Under the pieces are notes generated by a model that was given only the letters and a program-made list of their open reading frames with translations, was not told the DNA's origin and did no database searches. Both the position numbers and the translations under genes were made by a program. A stretch of DNA of 27,933 nucleotides from Candidatus Nomurabacteria bacterium (GTDB lineage: Bacteria > Patescibacteriota > Minisyncoccia > Phycocordibacterales > UBA9973). The DNA lies in the NCBI GenBank assembly GCA_020846955.1, contig JADLCZ010000023.1, positions 1 through 27,933 on the forward strand, given 5' to 3'. This document shows, piece after piece, positions 1 through 7,030 of the stretch; position 1 is the stretch's first letter, and each line of letters opens with the position of its first letter.

Positions 1-150
1 ATGACAATGGGAACTAGTTACCAACCCAATGGTTTTCTTCTTCTTGTTTTATTCTTTGTTATGGCAATATTCTTATTTTCTTTGCCAATGCTAATTCTAT
101 ATGGTAAAAATGCATGGATTGATATGTTAAAAACACTTTTTATAAATTAA
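1..150 (+). CDS. Small single-span membrane protein (may be 5'-partial)
   Basis: An open frame from the first base of the window encodes 49 residues and ends in TAA. The first codon happens to be ATG, but the frame may begin upstream, so the true start is unknown. The peptide begins MTMGTSYQPNGFLLLV and has one strongly hydrophobic segment at about residues 12-34, which points to a single membrane span with a short polar tail (GKNAWIDMLK). No catalytic motif is visible and I do not recognise a family. The next ORF starts 4 nt after the stop, so the two were probably cotranscribed and end together at the terminator at 327-360. Confidence 0.5.
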   Translation: MTMGTSYQPNGFLLLVLFFVMAIFLFSLPMLILYGKNAWIDMLKTLFIN

Positions 151-154
151 TTCT

Positions 155-320
155 ATGCCACAAAAAATTTGTATTTGTTAGAACGAGCATTAAAACAAAA
201 AGTGGAAGAAACAAGGTTGCAAATGTACTTTATGAACTAGGTTTACAAAGGAGAATCAACAGAGAAACTCTAGCTGTAAATCACGAAATTCTAAACAATA
301 CTGTTTATCGTAAAACCTAA
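155..320 (+). pseudogene. Small ORF broken by a frameshift at an A6 run
   Basis: ATG at 155 opens MPQKICIC and hits TAG after eight codons. If one A of the run at 162-167 is skipped, the frame continues as MPQKFVFVRTSIKTKSG and stays open to TAA at 318-320, giving about 54 residues with a basic, helix-prone body (NKVANVLYELGLQRRIN). Three things suggest a real gene: the ATG lies 4 nt after the previous stop, the frame ends 6 nt before a strong terminator, and the composition is protein-like. The shift could be a true mutation, a base error in the run, or programmed +1 frameshifting or transcript slippage; the sequence alone cannot decide. I do not recognise the family. Confidence 0.5.
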
Positions 321-326
321 AATATG

Positions 327-360
327 AAAGGTCCCAGAAATTACTGGGACCTTTACTTTT
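327..360 (+). terminator. Rho-independent terminator
   Basis: Perfect 11-bp stem AAAGGTCCCAG / CTGGGACCTTT (327-337 with 344-354), 6-nt loop, then ACTTTT. It lies 6 nt after the stop at 320 and ends the small-ORF transcript. It also contains the ATG at 324, which argues against that ATG as the start of the transposase. Confidence 0.9.
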
Positions 361-380
361 CCCACCAGTCCGACTGGTGG
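361..380. repeat. REP-like palindrome, copy 1 (upstream of transposase)
   Basis: Arms CCCACCAGTC and GACTGGTGG around a central C, flanked by TTTT and AAAA; the last G of the right arm is missing compared with copy 3. It sits 18 nt before the -10 box of the transposase gene. The same palindrome occurs at 682-702 and 1124-1144 and nowhere else in the window that I could see. Confidence 0.85.
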
Positions 381-394
381 AAAATAGTATTAAT

Positions 395-403
395 TGATAT
401 AAT
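395..403 (+). promoter_or_regulatory. Extended -10 promoter of the transposase gene
   Basis: TGA followed by TATAAT (398-403), with only 7 nt to ATG 411. The predicted transcription start falls at or beside the start codon, so the mRNA would be practically leaderless. Confidence 0.6.
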
Positions 404-410
404 ATATATT

Positions 411-1112
411 ATGAGTAATAGAAAAGTTCCAATATGTGATGGAGAGTACTACCATGTTTATAACAGAGGTAACAGTAAGCAAAAGATATTTTTGGACGAA
501 GAAGACTATATGCATTTTATAAAACTTCTCTATATATCAAATACTTACAAAAAATATAAGTTCCGAGATAATATAGTTGATCATAATATTGATGCTTTTG
601 AGTTTGATCGTGGCGAGACCATTGTTTCTATTGGAGCATGGGTATTAATGCCAAATCATTTCCATTTTTATATTACTACTTCCCACCAGTCGGACTGGTG
701 GGAAAAAATTGAGAGGAATAGAATTTCGGAATATATGAGGAAATTGCTTACTGCTTATACTTTATACTTCAATAAAAAATACAATAGAACAGGTGGATTA
801 TTTGAGGGAAAATTTAAATCAGTACATATCAATAATGACAATCAAGCAAAATATTTATTTTCATACATACATCTTAATCCAATAAAACTTATACAAAAAG
901 ACTGGAAGAAAAATGGAATTAGGAATACAAAAAAAGCTTTAGATTTTTTAGGTAATTATAAATGGAGTAGTTACCAAGACTATAAAGGGGATAATCGTAT
1001 CGAGAATACCATTCTAGATACAAAAAACTTTTTGCAATACTTCTCCAGTATAAAAGATTTCGAAAAAGAAATATTAGAGTGGTTAAAATACAAAAAAGAA
1101 GAGATTTTCTAG
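411..1112 (+). CDS. REP-associated tyrosine transposase (RAYT, IS200-like Y1 family)
   Basis: The protein has 233 residues from ATG 411 (MSNRKVPICDGEYYHVYNRG). The family motif VLMPNHFHFY carries the HxH metal-binding pair at about residues 83-85, and the AYTLYFNKKYNRTGGLFEGKFKS block supplies the candidate catalytic tyrosine. RAYTs are single-strand nucleases of the Y1 HUH type that act on REP hairpins. Start 411 is chosen because it matches the usual family N-terminus and follows a -10 box; the in-frame ATG at 324 lies in the upstream terminator stem and would prepend residues encoded by the palindrome. Between the HxH motif and the tyrosine block, residues about 91-97 (SHQSDWW) are encoded by a copy of the same palindrome that flanks the gene. 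The enzyme may or may not still be active. Confidence 0.9.
   Translation: MSNRKVPICDGEYYHVYNRGNSKQKIFLDEEDYMHFIKLLYISNTYKKYKFRDNIVDHNIDAFEFDRGETIVSIGAWVLMPNHFHFYITTSHQSDWWEKIERNRISEYMRKLLTAYTLYFNKKYNRTGGLFEGKFKSVHINNDNQAKYLFSYIHLNPIKLIQKDWKKNGIRNTKKALDFLGNYKWSSYQDYKGDNRIENTILDTKNFLQYFSSIKDFEKEILEWLKYKKEEIF
682..702. repeat. REP-like palindrome, copy 2, inside the transposase coding sequence
   Basis: Perfect arms CCCACCAGTC / GACTGGTGGG with a central G, i.e. in the opposite orientation to copies 1 and 3, which have a central C. It is 21 nt long, so it adds exactly seven codons' worth of sequence and keeps the reading frame. Confidence 0.85.
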
Positions 1113-1123
1113 TTTAAGGGTTT

Positions 1124-1144
1124 CCCACCAGTCCGACTGGTGGG
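1124..1144. repeat. REP-like palindrome, copy 3 (between transposase and priA)
   Basis: Perfect 10-bp arms CCCACCAGTC / GACTGGTGGG with a central C; TTT and AAA flanks extend the pairing to 13 bp (1121-1147). It lies between the convergent transposase and priA stops. It could slow transcription from both sides, but has no U-tract, so I do not call it a terminator. Confidence 0.85.
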
Positions 1145-1158
1145 AAAAGATAAATATT

Positions 1159-3123
1159 TTATAAAAGGTCTTCGGGGTCGATGTTTATAGAGAAGGATTG
1201 GGGGAGGGAGGATAGTTTGTCACTCAGGTTTACAGACTCCTTGTTTTCATTAAAGGTATTCATTTTGGGGGGATAGGGCCAGATTTTGGGATCGATTTTT
1301 AATACTGTATTGGTTATATATTCACCTTTTACACGACCAACAAAGGCGCTGAAGATCTGTGGGTCGTATTCGGCAAATGTCTCCTCAAGATACGCCCGAG
1401 CTTTCTCGCTGTCGCGGGCATTGCCGGCGAAAGTAATTTTGATTAATTTTTTGTACGGCGGGTAGCCGAAAGTCTCGCGCTCTTTTAAGTCCTCGCGATA
1501 AATTGGGAGGACATTACCAGAGAGAATATGCTGTAGAATTAGATTCTCTGGCACACGAGTCTGGATTATCATATTGCGTGTAGTGATTAATGAGAGCTTC
1601 TCTATAATATGCAGAATTTTTTGATTCATATTAAATGAAGGTACGGATAGTAATCCATCTAGCGAGACGATAGCACTATGAGTAAATTCCTGATTGATTG
1701 AAGAGAAGGCCATCTCGGTGCCGATGAGTATTACACTTGGAGTATTTTTGATCTTAATTTGTGCAATTTTTATATCCTTTTCTGTTGGAGTGGCTTCCTT
1801 ATCTATCTGTACAATAATTGCTTTTGGAAATAATTTTTCAATTTCCTCTTTTACACGATCTGTTCCTATACCAAGTGGAGTTAAGTTCCAGCTATCGCAC
1901 TTCTGACATCGAGCTTTAGCCGTTTCTTTCCGCCCACATTTATTACACATAAAGATTCTTTCTTCAGTTGTGTTTTTGTCTTTTGTATTTCTTTTGTTGT
2001 AGAGCACTATTGGCACCTTGCAATAGTTGCAGAGCATTGTGTCACCACAATCACCACACACAGTTACCCCTGCAAGGCCTTTGCGTACAGTAAAGAGGAA
2101 GACACTTTCATTGTGGTCTTGGGCGTACTGAATCATCTTTTTGGTTGTATCACCTAGTACAGTGAAAGTTTGCAGACCTTTTTCATTTACTTCGTTTTTC
2201 ATATCGATAATGATTTGGCGCTCTACAGATGGCAGACGAAATAATGGTGATGCGACTTCACCGAGCTCTTTGTTCTCGTGCCTTTGTAGTGTCTCGGGTC
2301 GCAAGAGTGTGTCGCCATATATTAGTCGCGAGCCATCACACTCAGCGAGTACTTCGGCAAAGCTACGGATATCGACATAGGGCCTACGAATTCCTTTGTA
2401 TGCTTCGGAGCTTTCGTGTTCGACAATGATTGTCTTGATATCGTATCGTGGAATCGAGAGGAACATTCCAGTCCCAATTATTATTACCGCATGCTCTTCG
2501 GTAATTGCACGATTGTAATCTGCAATCAATGTCTTTTTATTTATATTGCCATGGAAACGGAAAACATATTGCTCGATACCTTTGGCAAATGCGTTGTAGA
2601 AAATATCGATGTCGTATTCTGTTGGCACACAGACAAATACTGACTGCTTCTTGGCAAATGCTTCGCGGACAAGTGTGCGGTACCAACTCAAGCGGTCAGA
2701 GGGCAGTGCTTGGAAAATTAATTTCTCACTAGTAATATTTTTATCTACATCATTATTTGGAATTACTTTTGGTTTTTTGAATTCAGAATATTTCTCTAAA
2801 AATATATTTGGTAACATTGCATCGATTATACTGCCAGTAGTAGTGGCATAATACTTTTGCATTCGGACGCATGCTTCGAAGAATGATCCTCGGTATGGAG
2901 CCATACCCTTGACCTTTTCGATTTTCTTGAGCTGAAAATCGGCATCTTTAACCCCACCTTTCAGACTCGATGCATCCTCAAGCTCAATCACCAGAGCATC
3001 AATCATCTTGGAGCGTACTGGCACAGAGACAATAGACCCAAGCGGAATTTCCTTGGCTGTGAAGTAAGTCAAATTCTCTTTCTGGATATTCTTTGATAGG
3101 GGAATAACGGTGGCGATATACAT
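1159..3123 (-). CDS. priA: Primosomal protein N' (PriA), helicase motifs lost
   Basis: The protein has 654 residues. The N-terminus (MYIATVIPLSKNIQ) fits the PriA 3'-DNA-binding domain. Eight zinc cysteines are present as four CxxC pairs at about 356/359, 365/368, 393/396 and 406/409, followed by GIGTDRVKEEIEKLFP, typical of PriA. The ATPase motifs are missing: the Walker A position (about 139-147) reads ALPSDRLSW instead of GxTGSGKT, the DEEH box reads VEHE (about 234-237), the SAT motif reads GDT, and the QVAGRAGR region is replaced. PriA reloads the replisome at stalled forks; here it probably acts as a DNA-binding and zinc-domain scaffold without helicase activity, as proposed for actinobacterial PriA. 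It is divergent from mreB, with 65 nt between the starts. Confidence 0.85.
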   Translation of the reverse strand: MYIATVIPLSKNIQKENLTYFTAKEIPLGSIVSVPVRSKMIDALVIELEDASSLKGGVKDADFQLKKIEKVKGMAPYRGSFFEACVRMQKYYATTTGSIIDAMLPNIFLEKYSEFKKPKVIPNNDVDKNITSEKLIFQALPSDRLSWYRTLVREAFAKKQSVFVCVPTEYDIDIFYNAFAKGIEQYVFRFHGNINKKTLIADYNRAITEEHAVIIIGTGMFLSIPRYDIKTIIVEHESSEAYKGIRRPYVDIRSFAEVLAECDGSRLIYGDTLLRPETLQRHENKELGEVASPLFRLPSVERQIIIDMKNEVNEKGLQTFTVLGDTTKKMIQYAQDHNESVFLFTVRKGLAGVTVCGDCGDTMLCNYCKVPIVLYNKRNTKDKNTTEERIFMCNKCGRKETAKARCQKCDSWNLTPLGIGTDRVKEEIEKLFPKAIIVQIDKEATPTEKDIKIAQIKIKNTPSVILIGTEMAFSSINQEFTHSAIVSLDGLLSVPSFNMNQKILHIIEKLSLITTRNMIIQTRVPENLILQHILSGNVLPIYREDLKERETFGYPPYKKLIKITFAGNARDSEKARAYLEETFAEYDPQIFSAFVGRVKGEYITNTVLKIDPKIWPYPPKMNTFNENKESVNLSDKLSSLPQSFSINIDPEDLL

Positions 3124-3171
3124 ACCTTAATCCTAGCATACTTCATATTATTTTTATTTATTATTCTATGT

Positions 3172-3177
3172 TATAAT
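3172..3177 (+). promoter_or_regulatory. -10 box of mreB
   Basis: TATAAT 11 nt before ATG 3189 in the priA-mreB divergent spacer. The predicted leader is about 5 nt, with no Shine-Dalgarno. Confidence 0.6.
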
Positions 3178-3188
3178 CCGCTCTACAT

Positions 3189-4202
3189 ATGGGGATTTTT
3201 TCTAAAAAATTGGGAATAGATTTAGGCACTGCTAATACTCTGGTATATATGCCAGGGAAAGGTATTGTTCTAAATGAGCCTTCTGTTGTAGCAGTTTCGG
3301 AGCAGGATAACAGGATATTGGCTATTGGAATAGAGGCCAAGGCTATGATAGGTAAGACACCCGAAAGTATTATCGCTTACCGACCCATGAAAGATGGTGT
3401 GATTGCAGACTATAGAGTGACAGAAGCGATGCTACGATACTTCATCCGCAAAGCTCTTGGCAAATACAATATGTGGAAGCCAGATGTAATGGTCTCGGTG
3501 CCAGCTGGGATTACCTCGACAGAAAGACGTGCAGTTGTGGAAGCTGCGATCAAGGCCGGGGCCAAGAATGCTTATGTGGTCAAGGAGCCAATTTTGGCTG
3601 CTATCGGAGCTGGAATTCCAATACACGAGCCAAGTGGCCATATGATTGTGGATATTGGTGGAGGTACAACAGATGTAGCCGTGATATCTCTCGGAGGAAT
3701 TGTAGCAAGCACATCTGTAAAATGTGCAGGGGATAAAATTGATCATGCGATTATTGACTACATAAAGAAGACTTTTAATTTGGCGATTGGTGACAAGACT
3801 GCTGAGGAAATCAAAATGAAAATTGGTGCAGCTATACCGCTTGAAGAGGAATTGACAATGACAATCAAAGGCCGTGACTATGTCCAAGGGTTACCGAGAA
3901 CTGCACAAATTTCTACAAATGAAATAGTTCGCGCGATAGATAAAGAATTGCGTACAATGGTAAGTGCTATTAAAGATGTCCTCGCTGAGACACCACCAGA
4001 GCTTGCTGCAGATATTATTGATGATGGTATCATTATGACTGGAGGGTCATCGCAACTTCGCAATTTACCAGATTTAGTTTATAGGAAAACTGGTGTTAAA
4101 GCTCGCATGGCCGAAGAGCCACTATATTGTGTAGTGCGTGGTACAGGCGAGGCACTCAACCACCTCGATACTTACAAAAAGACTATTTTAAGTAAGAGAT
4201 AA
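3189..4202 (+). CDS. mreB: Rod-shape-determining actin homologue MreB
   Basis: 337 residues, the normal family length. Actin-fold motifs are complete: phosphate-1 LGIDLGTANTLVY (about 9-20), phosphate-2 DIGGGTTDVAVISLGG (about 155-170), and the adenosine motif GIIMTGGSSQLRNLPD near residue 285. MreB forms membrane-associated filaments that guide lateral cell-wall synthesis, so this cell probably has a peptidoglycan wall and rod-type growth. The MreB C-terminal partners mreC and mreD are not next to it; instead a membrane-anchored lysozyme-like gene follows after 13 nt, presumably in the same operon. Confidence 0.96.
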   Translation: MGIFSKKLGIDLGTANTLVYMPGKGIVLNEPSVVAVSEQDNRILAIGIEAKAMIGKTPESIIAYRPMKDGVIADYRVTEAMLRYFIRKALGKYNMWKPDVMVSVPAGITSTERRAVVEAAIKAGAKNAYVVKEPILAAIGAGIPIHEPSGHMIVDIGGGTTDVAVISLGGIVASTSVKCAGDKIDHAIIDYIKKTFNLAIGDKTAEEIKMKIGAAIPLEEELTMTIKGRDYVQGLPRTAQISTNEIVRAIDKELRTMVSAIKDVLAETPPELAADIIDDGIIMTGGSSQLRNLPDLVYRKTGVKARMAEEPLYCVVRGTGEALNHLDTYKKTILSKR

Positions 4203-4215
4203 AATAATTTAATTA

Positions 4216-5085
4216 ATGAAAAATGCCATCAAGAAAATATTAAAATTTTTGCTCTATCTATTTGCATTAATAGGTTTTGTTTTCGCATTTGTTTATGTAG
4301 CAATACAAATGGGTTGGCTCAATGTCCGAGGATCTGCTTCACAAAGGAATTCGTATTTCAATATTGTAAAAGGAAATAATATTAGCATTCAAGAAATAAG
4401 AAACAAGAGTCTGTGTGTACCGACTTCTACTTGCGCATGGGCATCTAGCGAGGAGTGGGCACTTATGAAAGAAGTTTTCACACGTGATCAAGAAATTATA
4501 AAGAAAGCTGCCTATGACGCAGGAGTGAGCCCTCGAATACTGCTCGGTGGTGTGATTGGCGAGCAATTCCGATTCTTTGGTAACAGAAGGGAATCATTCA
4601 AACAATATTTTGAGCCTTTGAAAATTTTGGCATCATTGTCCAATACTTCTTATGGTATAGCAGGACTCAAGCCAAAAACATTATTGCAAATAGAGGAACA
4701 TATGAAAGATCCAAAATCCCCATTTTATCTAGGCCCTGATATGGAGAATTTCTTTGTATATGATGAAGGTGCAGATATAGAGAAAATCAGATTCAACAGA
4801 ATCACAGATGTAAATGATCCATACTATTCATATTTATATGCAGGATTATTTATGAAGCAAATACAAACACAATGGCAGAATATGGGGTATGATATTAGCG
4901 AGAGGCCAGATGTATTTGGCACATTGTACAATTTAGGCTTTTATTATTCTGTTCCGAAACAAAATCCTCAATCAGGTGGATCAATCGTTATCGTAAATGG
5001 TATGTCGTATAATTTCGGTGATCTATCTTATGAATTCTATTATTCTGATGAACTTTCCGATATTTTCCCATATGATGTAAAATAA
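4216..5085 (+). CDS. Membrane-anchored lysozyme-like (lytic transglycosylase-like) protein
   Basis: 289 residues. One N-terminal membrane span (about 8-31, FLLYLFALIGFVFAFVYVAI) is followed by an extracytoplasmic domain. The stretch AAYDAGVSPRILLGGVIGEQFR (about 98-119) resembles the helix carrying the catalytic glutamate in lysozyme-fold hydrolases, with E116 as the candidate acid. It is followed by YGIAGLKPKTLLQIEEHM, like the GxxQ/KP-T motif of transglycosylases, and GTLYNLGFYYS further on. A peptidoglycan-cleaving role fits its place between mreB and the delta'-like gene. I infer the fold from motif order only; the exact family is unsure. Confidence 0.6.
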   Translation: MKNAIKKILKFLLYLFALIGFVFAFVYVAIQMGWLNVRGSASQRNSYFNIVKGNNISIQEIRNKSLCVPTSTCAWASSEEWALMKEVFTRDQEIIKKAAYDAGVSPRILLGGVIGEQFRFFGNRRESFKQYFEPLKILASLSNTSYGIAGLKPKTLLQIEEHMKDPKSPFYLGPDMENFFVYDEGADIEKIRFNRITDVNDPYYSYLYAGLFMKQIQTQWQNMGYDISERPDVFGTLYNLGFYYSVPKQNPQSGGSIVIVNGMSYNFGDLSYEFYYSDELSDIFPYDVK

Positions 5086-5089
5086 GGAT

Positions 5090-5782
5090 ATGAATACTTT
5101 TGAAGTAAAAATTGGCAATAATCTCTTTCAGACATATTTTATAGAGTGCACCCAACCAAATACAAAAGAGGACTTTTTGCAATATTTGCAAATTCAAAAT
5201 ATCCAAATATATGCCAACCCAAATGTGCTCAACGAAGTATATGAATCTTTTACAATCGACAATGTCCGCACACTCAACGAACATCACAACCAGAGATCAT
5301 CTAATGAAGGCAAAAAGATTTTTATTATCGAGGCTCTTACCATCAATCATGAAGCTCACAATGCACTTCTTAAGATGTTTGAAGAGCCAACTGTCGATAC
5401 GCATTTCTTTTTCTTAATACCACGAGTAGATACATTGCCGGATACTCTCAAATCTCGTGCCCATATAATATACGAAGATCATAAAGATAATATTTTGGGA
5501 TACAAAGAGGCAATTGAATTTATCGGGAAAAGTCCAAACGAAAGAATGGAAATTATAACAAAAATAATTGCAAAAAATAAAAATACAGAGACTAGCGCAC
5601 CACTACGCGATGATGCAAGAGTATTACTTGATGCGTGTGAATATGTAATTCGAGAAAATACAAAAAATATTGATACAGATACCTCATGGAAATTGGGAGA
5701 ATTGTTAAAAGCCAAAAAATATCTTTCGACACCAGGTGCATCTGTCAAAATGATTTTGGAACATATAGCTCTTATAGTATAA
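5090..5782 (+). CDS. holB: DNA polymerase III delta'-like clamp-loader protein without P-loop
   Basis: 230 residues, shorter than typical delta' (about 330). The recognisable core is KKIFIIEALTINHEAHNALL then KMFEEPTVDTHFFFLIPRVD and LPDTLKSRAHII, matching the delta'/DnaX block ALLKxLEEPP...TLxSR with the sensor-1 and SRC-type region. No Walker A (GxxGxGKT) is present; the N-terminus is only about 30 residues of non-ATPase sequence. Delta' is also ATPase-inactive in well-studied species, so a structural role in sliding-clamp loading is plausible. It starts 4 nt after the preceding stop. Its stop codon lies in an AGTATAAG-type repeat. The symbol is tentative. Confidence 0.7.
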   Translation: MNTFEVKIGNNLFQTYFIECTQPNTKEDFLQYLQIQNIQIYANPNVLNEVYESFTIDNVRTLNEHHNQRSSNEGKKIFIIEALTINHEAHNALLKMFEEPTVDTHFFFLIPRVDTLPDTLKSRAHIIYEDHKDNILGYKEAIEFIGKSPNERMEIITKIIAKNKNTETSAPLRDDARVLLDACEYVIRENTKNIDTDTSWKLGELLKAKKYLSTPGASVKMILEHIALIV

Positions 5783-5806
5783 GTAATTAGTATAAGTATA
5801 AGGAAA
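5776..5806. repeat. AGTATAAG-type repeat at the 3' end of the delta'-like gene
   Basis: AGTATAAG at about 5776-5783 overlaps the TAA stop (5780-5782). The 18-mer AGTATAAGTATAAGGAAA at 5789-5806 is identical to the copies at 23911-23928 (same strand) and 23978-23995 (opposite strand). Confidence 0.8.
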
Positions 5807-5839
5807 TACAAAAAAGTTCCTAAAAAATACAATTTAGTG

Positions 5840-5845
5840 TAAAAT
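5840..5845 (+). promoter_or_regulatory. Candidate -10 box of frr
   Basis: TAAAAT, 8 nt before ATG 5854, in the 71-nt gap after the delta'-like gene. It implies an almost leaderless frr mRNA. No -35 is convincing. Confidence 0.45.
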
Positions 5846-5853
5846 ATAAACAT

Positions 5854-6387
5854 ATGGCATACAATACACAAAATTTTAAAATAGAATTAAAAAAGGTTGA
5901 AGAATGGTTATCAAAGGAATTGTCACAAGTCCAGACTGGCAGGGCAACACCAATTGTGCTCGATGGGATCAGTATCGAGAGTTATGGAAGCCGAACAGCA
6001 CTTAAAAATGTGGCATCTATTACAGTCGAGGATCCAAAGACACTTCGTATTGCACCATGGGACAAGAATCAAATTCGTGCAATTGAGCAGGCAATACAAG
6101 AATCAAATATTGGACTTTCTGTGCTATCGGACAGCGATGGAGTAAGAGCAATATTCCCAATGCTCACTACTGAGACCCGCGCCAAACTCGTTAAAGTTTT
6201 GAAAGAGAAATTGGAAGACGCTAGAATTTCTGTACGTAAAATGCGCGGAGATGAGATAGACACAACAGCAGACTTACCAGAAGATGAAAAGAAACGCGCC
6301 AAAGATGACATTCAGAAGGTGGTAGACGAAGCGAACATTAATCTTGAAGCAATTTTCGACAAAAAAGAACACGAGGTAATGCAGTAA
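5854..6387 (+). CDS. frr: Ribosome recycling factor
   Basis: 177 residues, close to the usual 185. The family signature is clear: LSQVQTGRATPIVLDGISIE (like L..lRtGRAsp..Ld.i.V.YYG), ITVEDPKTLRIAPWDK, then NIGLSVLSDSDGVRAIFPMLTTETRAKLVKVL and ISVRKMRGDEID. RRF works with EF-G to split the post-termination ribosome. It is the last gene before a repeat-bounded accessory block; rseP, a common neighbour of frr in bacteria, resumes at 7413. The stop codon overlaps the start of the CTAG-type repeat. Confidence 0.97.
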   Translation: MAYNTQNFKIELKKVEEWLSKELSQVQTGRATPIVLDGISIESYGSRTALKNVASITVEDPKTLRIAPWDKNQIRAIEQAIQESNIGLSVLSDSDGVRAIFPMLTTETRAKLVKVLKEKLEDARISVRKMRGDEIDTTADLPEDEKKRAKDDIQKVVDEANINLEAIFDKKEHEVMQ

Positions 6388-6420
6388 TTAGTGGCTAGTT
6401 TCTAGTGATTAGGTTCTAGG
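6385..6420. repeat. CTAG-type repeat, left end of accessory block
   Basis: A run of ATTAGTG / GCTAG / TCTAG / ATTAGG / TTCTAGG units that starts inside the frr stop. Its 17-mer TAGTGATTAGGTTCTAG (6403-6419) occurs in perfect inverted orientation at 7390-7406, so the two copies bracket about 1 kb. Confidence 0.8.
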
Positions 6421-6449
6421 GAAATTATAAAAATATTTAATTAAAAATT

Positions 6450-6719
6450 ATGACCACTGATAAAGCTAGTAAAATTGTGAATATTTATGGTAAACACCTT
6501 GAACAATGCTCAAAACTTAATTTTATTTTTGGCTCTCATATACCAGAATCATTTTTACCTTTCCCAAAAGATGTTATTGAAGAAGCTTTAAATGTTCTAG
6601 CAGAGTATCATTTTAGTAATGGAAATAAGGTTGCTGTAAATTCTATGGAAAATGCTAAAGCAGGTTTAATTGGATATATAAATGACGAAGAAGCAATATT
6701 AAAATCAGTGGAACTTTAG
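6450..6719 (+). CDS. Unknown small protein, frame interrupted by UAG
   Basis: 89 residues (starts MTTDKASKIVNIYGKHLEQC), mixed helical, with no recognised family and no membrane segment. The frame does not end naturally: after the TAG at 6717-6719 it stays open for a further 27 codons to another TAG at 6801-6803. The downstream part looks like the missing C-terminus. This may be a nonsense-mutated gene or a readthrough case. It lies in the block bounded by CTAG-type repeats between frr and rseP. Confidence 0.5.
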   Translation: MTTDKASKIVNIYGKHLEQCSKLNFIFGSHIPESFLPFPKDVIEEALNVLAEYHFSNGNKVAVNSMENAKAGLIGYINDEEAILKSVEL

Positions 6720-6803
6720 AAGAATCAAACTTGGCGAGAGTCGATACTTCCATCTTTTAAGGAGTTTCAGAAAACATGGATCAAAACTCAAGATATTGAT
6801 TAG
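6720..6803 (+). pseudogene. In-frame extension of the preceding gene beyond an amber codon
   Basis: Directly after the TAG, the same frame reads KNQTWRESILPSFKEFQK and then TWIKTQDID before a second TAG. The alternating charged and aromatic residues look like a genuine helical protein end, not random sequence. AGGAG (6802-6806), the Shine-Dalgarno of the next gene, overlaps the second stop, as expected if 6803 was the original gene end. Confidence 0.5.
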
Positions 6804-6816
6804 GAGTAAATAATTT

Positions 6817-7029
6817 ATGATAAAAGTAGGAGATAAAATCAAAGTTTCAAACATCAACGTTATTTTAGTCTATTTTTCAGATCCTCATCACGCAAAAGTT
6901 ATTTATAAAGATAATGGATATAGAATTATAGACGATATTATTTTTATTGATGGATTGTGGAAATTTGAAATACCAGGTGTCTCTGGCAAAAAATTAAAAG
7001 ATAGTGAATATACAGATTTTATAATTTAA
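6817..7029 (+). CDS. Unknown 70-residue beta-rich protein
   Basis: Starts MIKVGDKIKVSNINVILVYF. The pattern of short hydrophobic strands separated by glycines and charged turns (VGDKIKV, AKVIYKDNGYRIIDDIIFIDG) suggests a small beta-barrel, SH3-like fold; this is inference from pattern only. It has one of the few clear ribosome binding sites in the window, AGGAG 10 nt before ATG. It is followed after 1 nt by the four-helix-bundle gene. Function unknown. Confidence 0.6.
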   Translation: MIKVGDKIKVSNINVILVYFSDPHHAKVIYKDNGYRIIDDIIFIDGLWKFEIPGVSGKKLKDSEYTDFII

Positions 7030-7030
7030 C

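Noticed and set aside
324..410. In-frame ATG at 324 as start of the transposase gene
   Set aside because: It lies in the stem of the upstream terminator and would add residues encoded by the palindrome; ATG 411 follows a good -10 box and fits the family N-terminus.
1121..1147. Bidirectional terminator between transposase and priA
   Set aside because: A strong hairpin but no U-tract on either strand; better explained as a copy of the REP-like palindrome.
2141..2851. Several plus-strand ORFs of 66-80 codons inside priA
   Set aside because: Opposite-strand shadows of a clearly coding gene.
3432..3887. 151-codon minus-strand ORF inside mreB
   Set aside because: A shadow of mreB on the opposite strand; cysteine-heavy, no protein-like motifs and no start signals.
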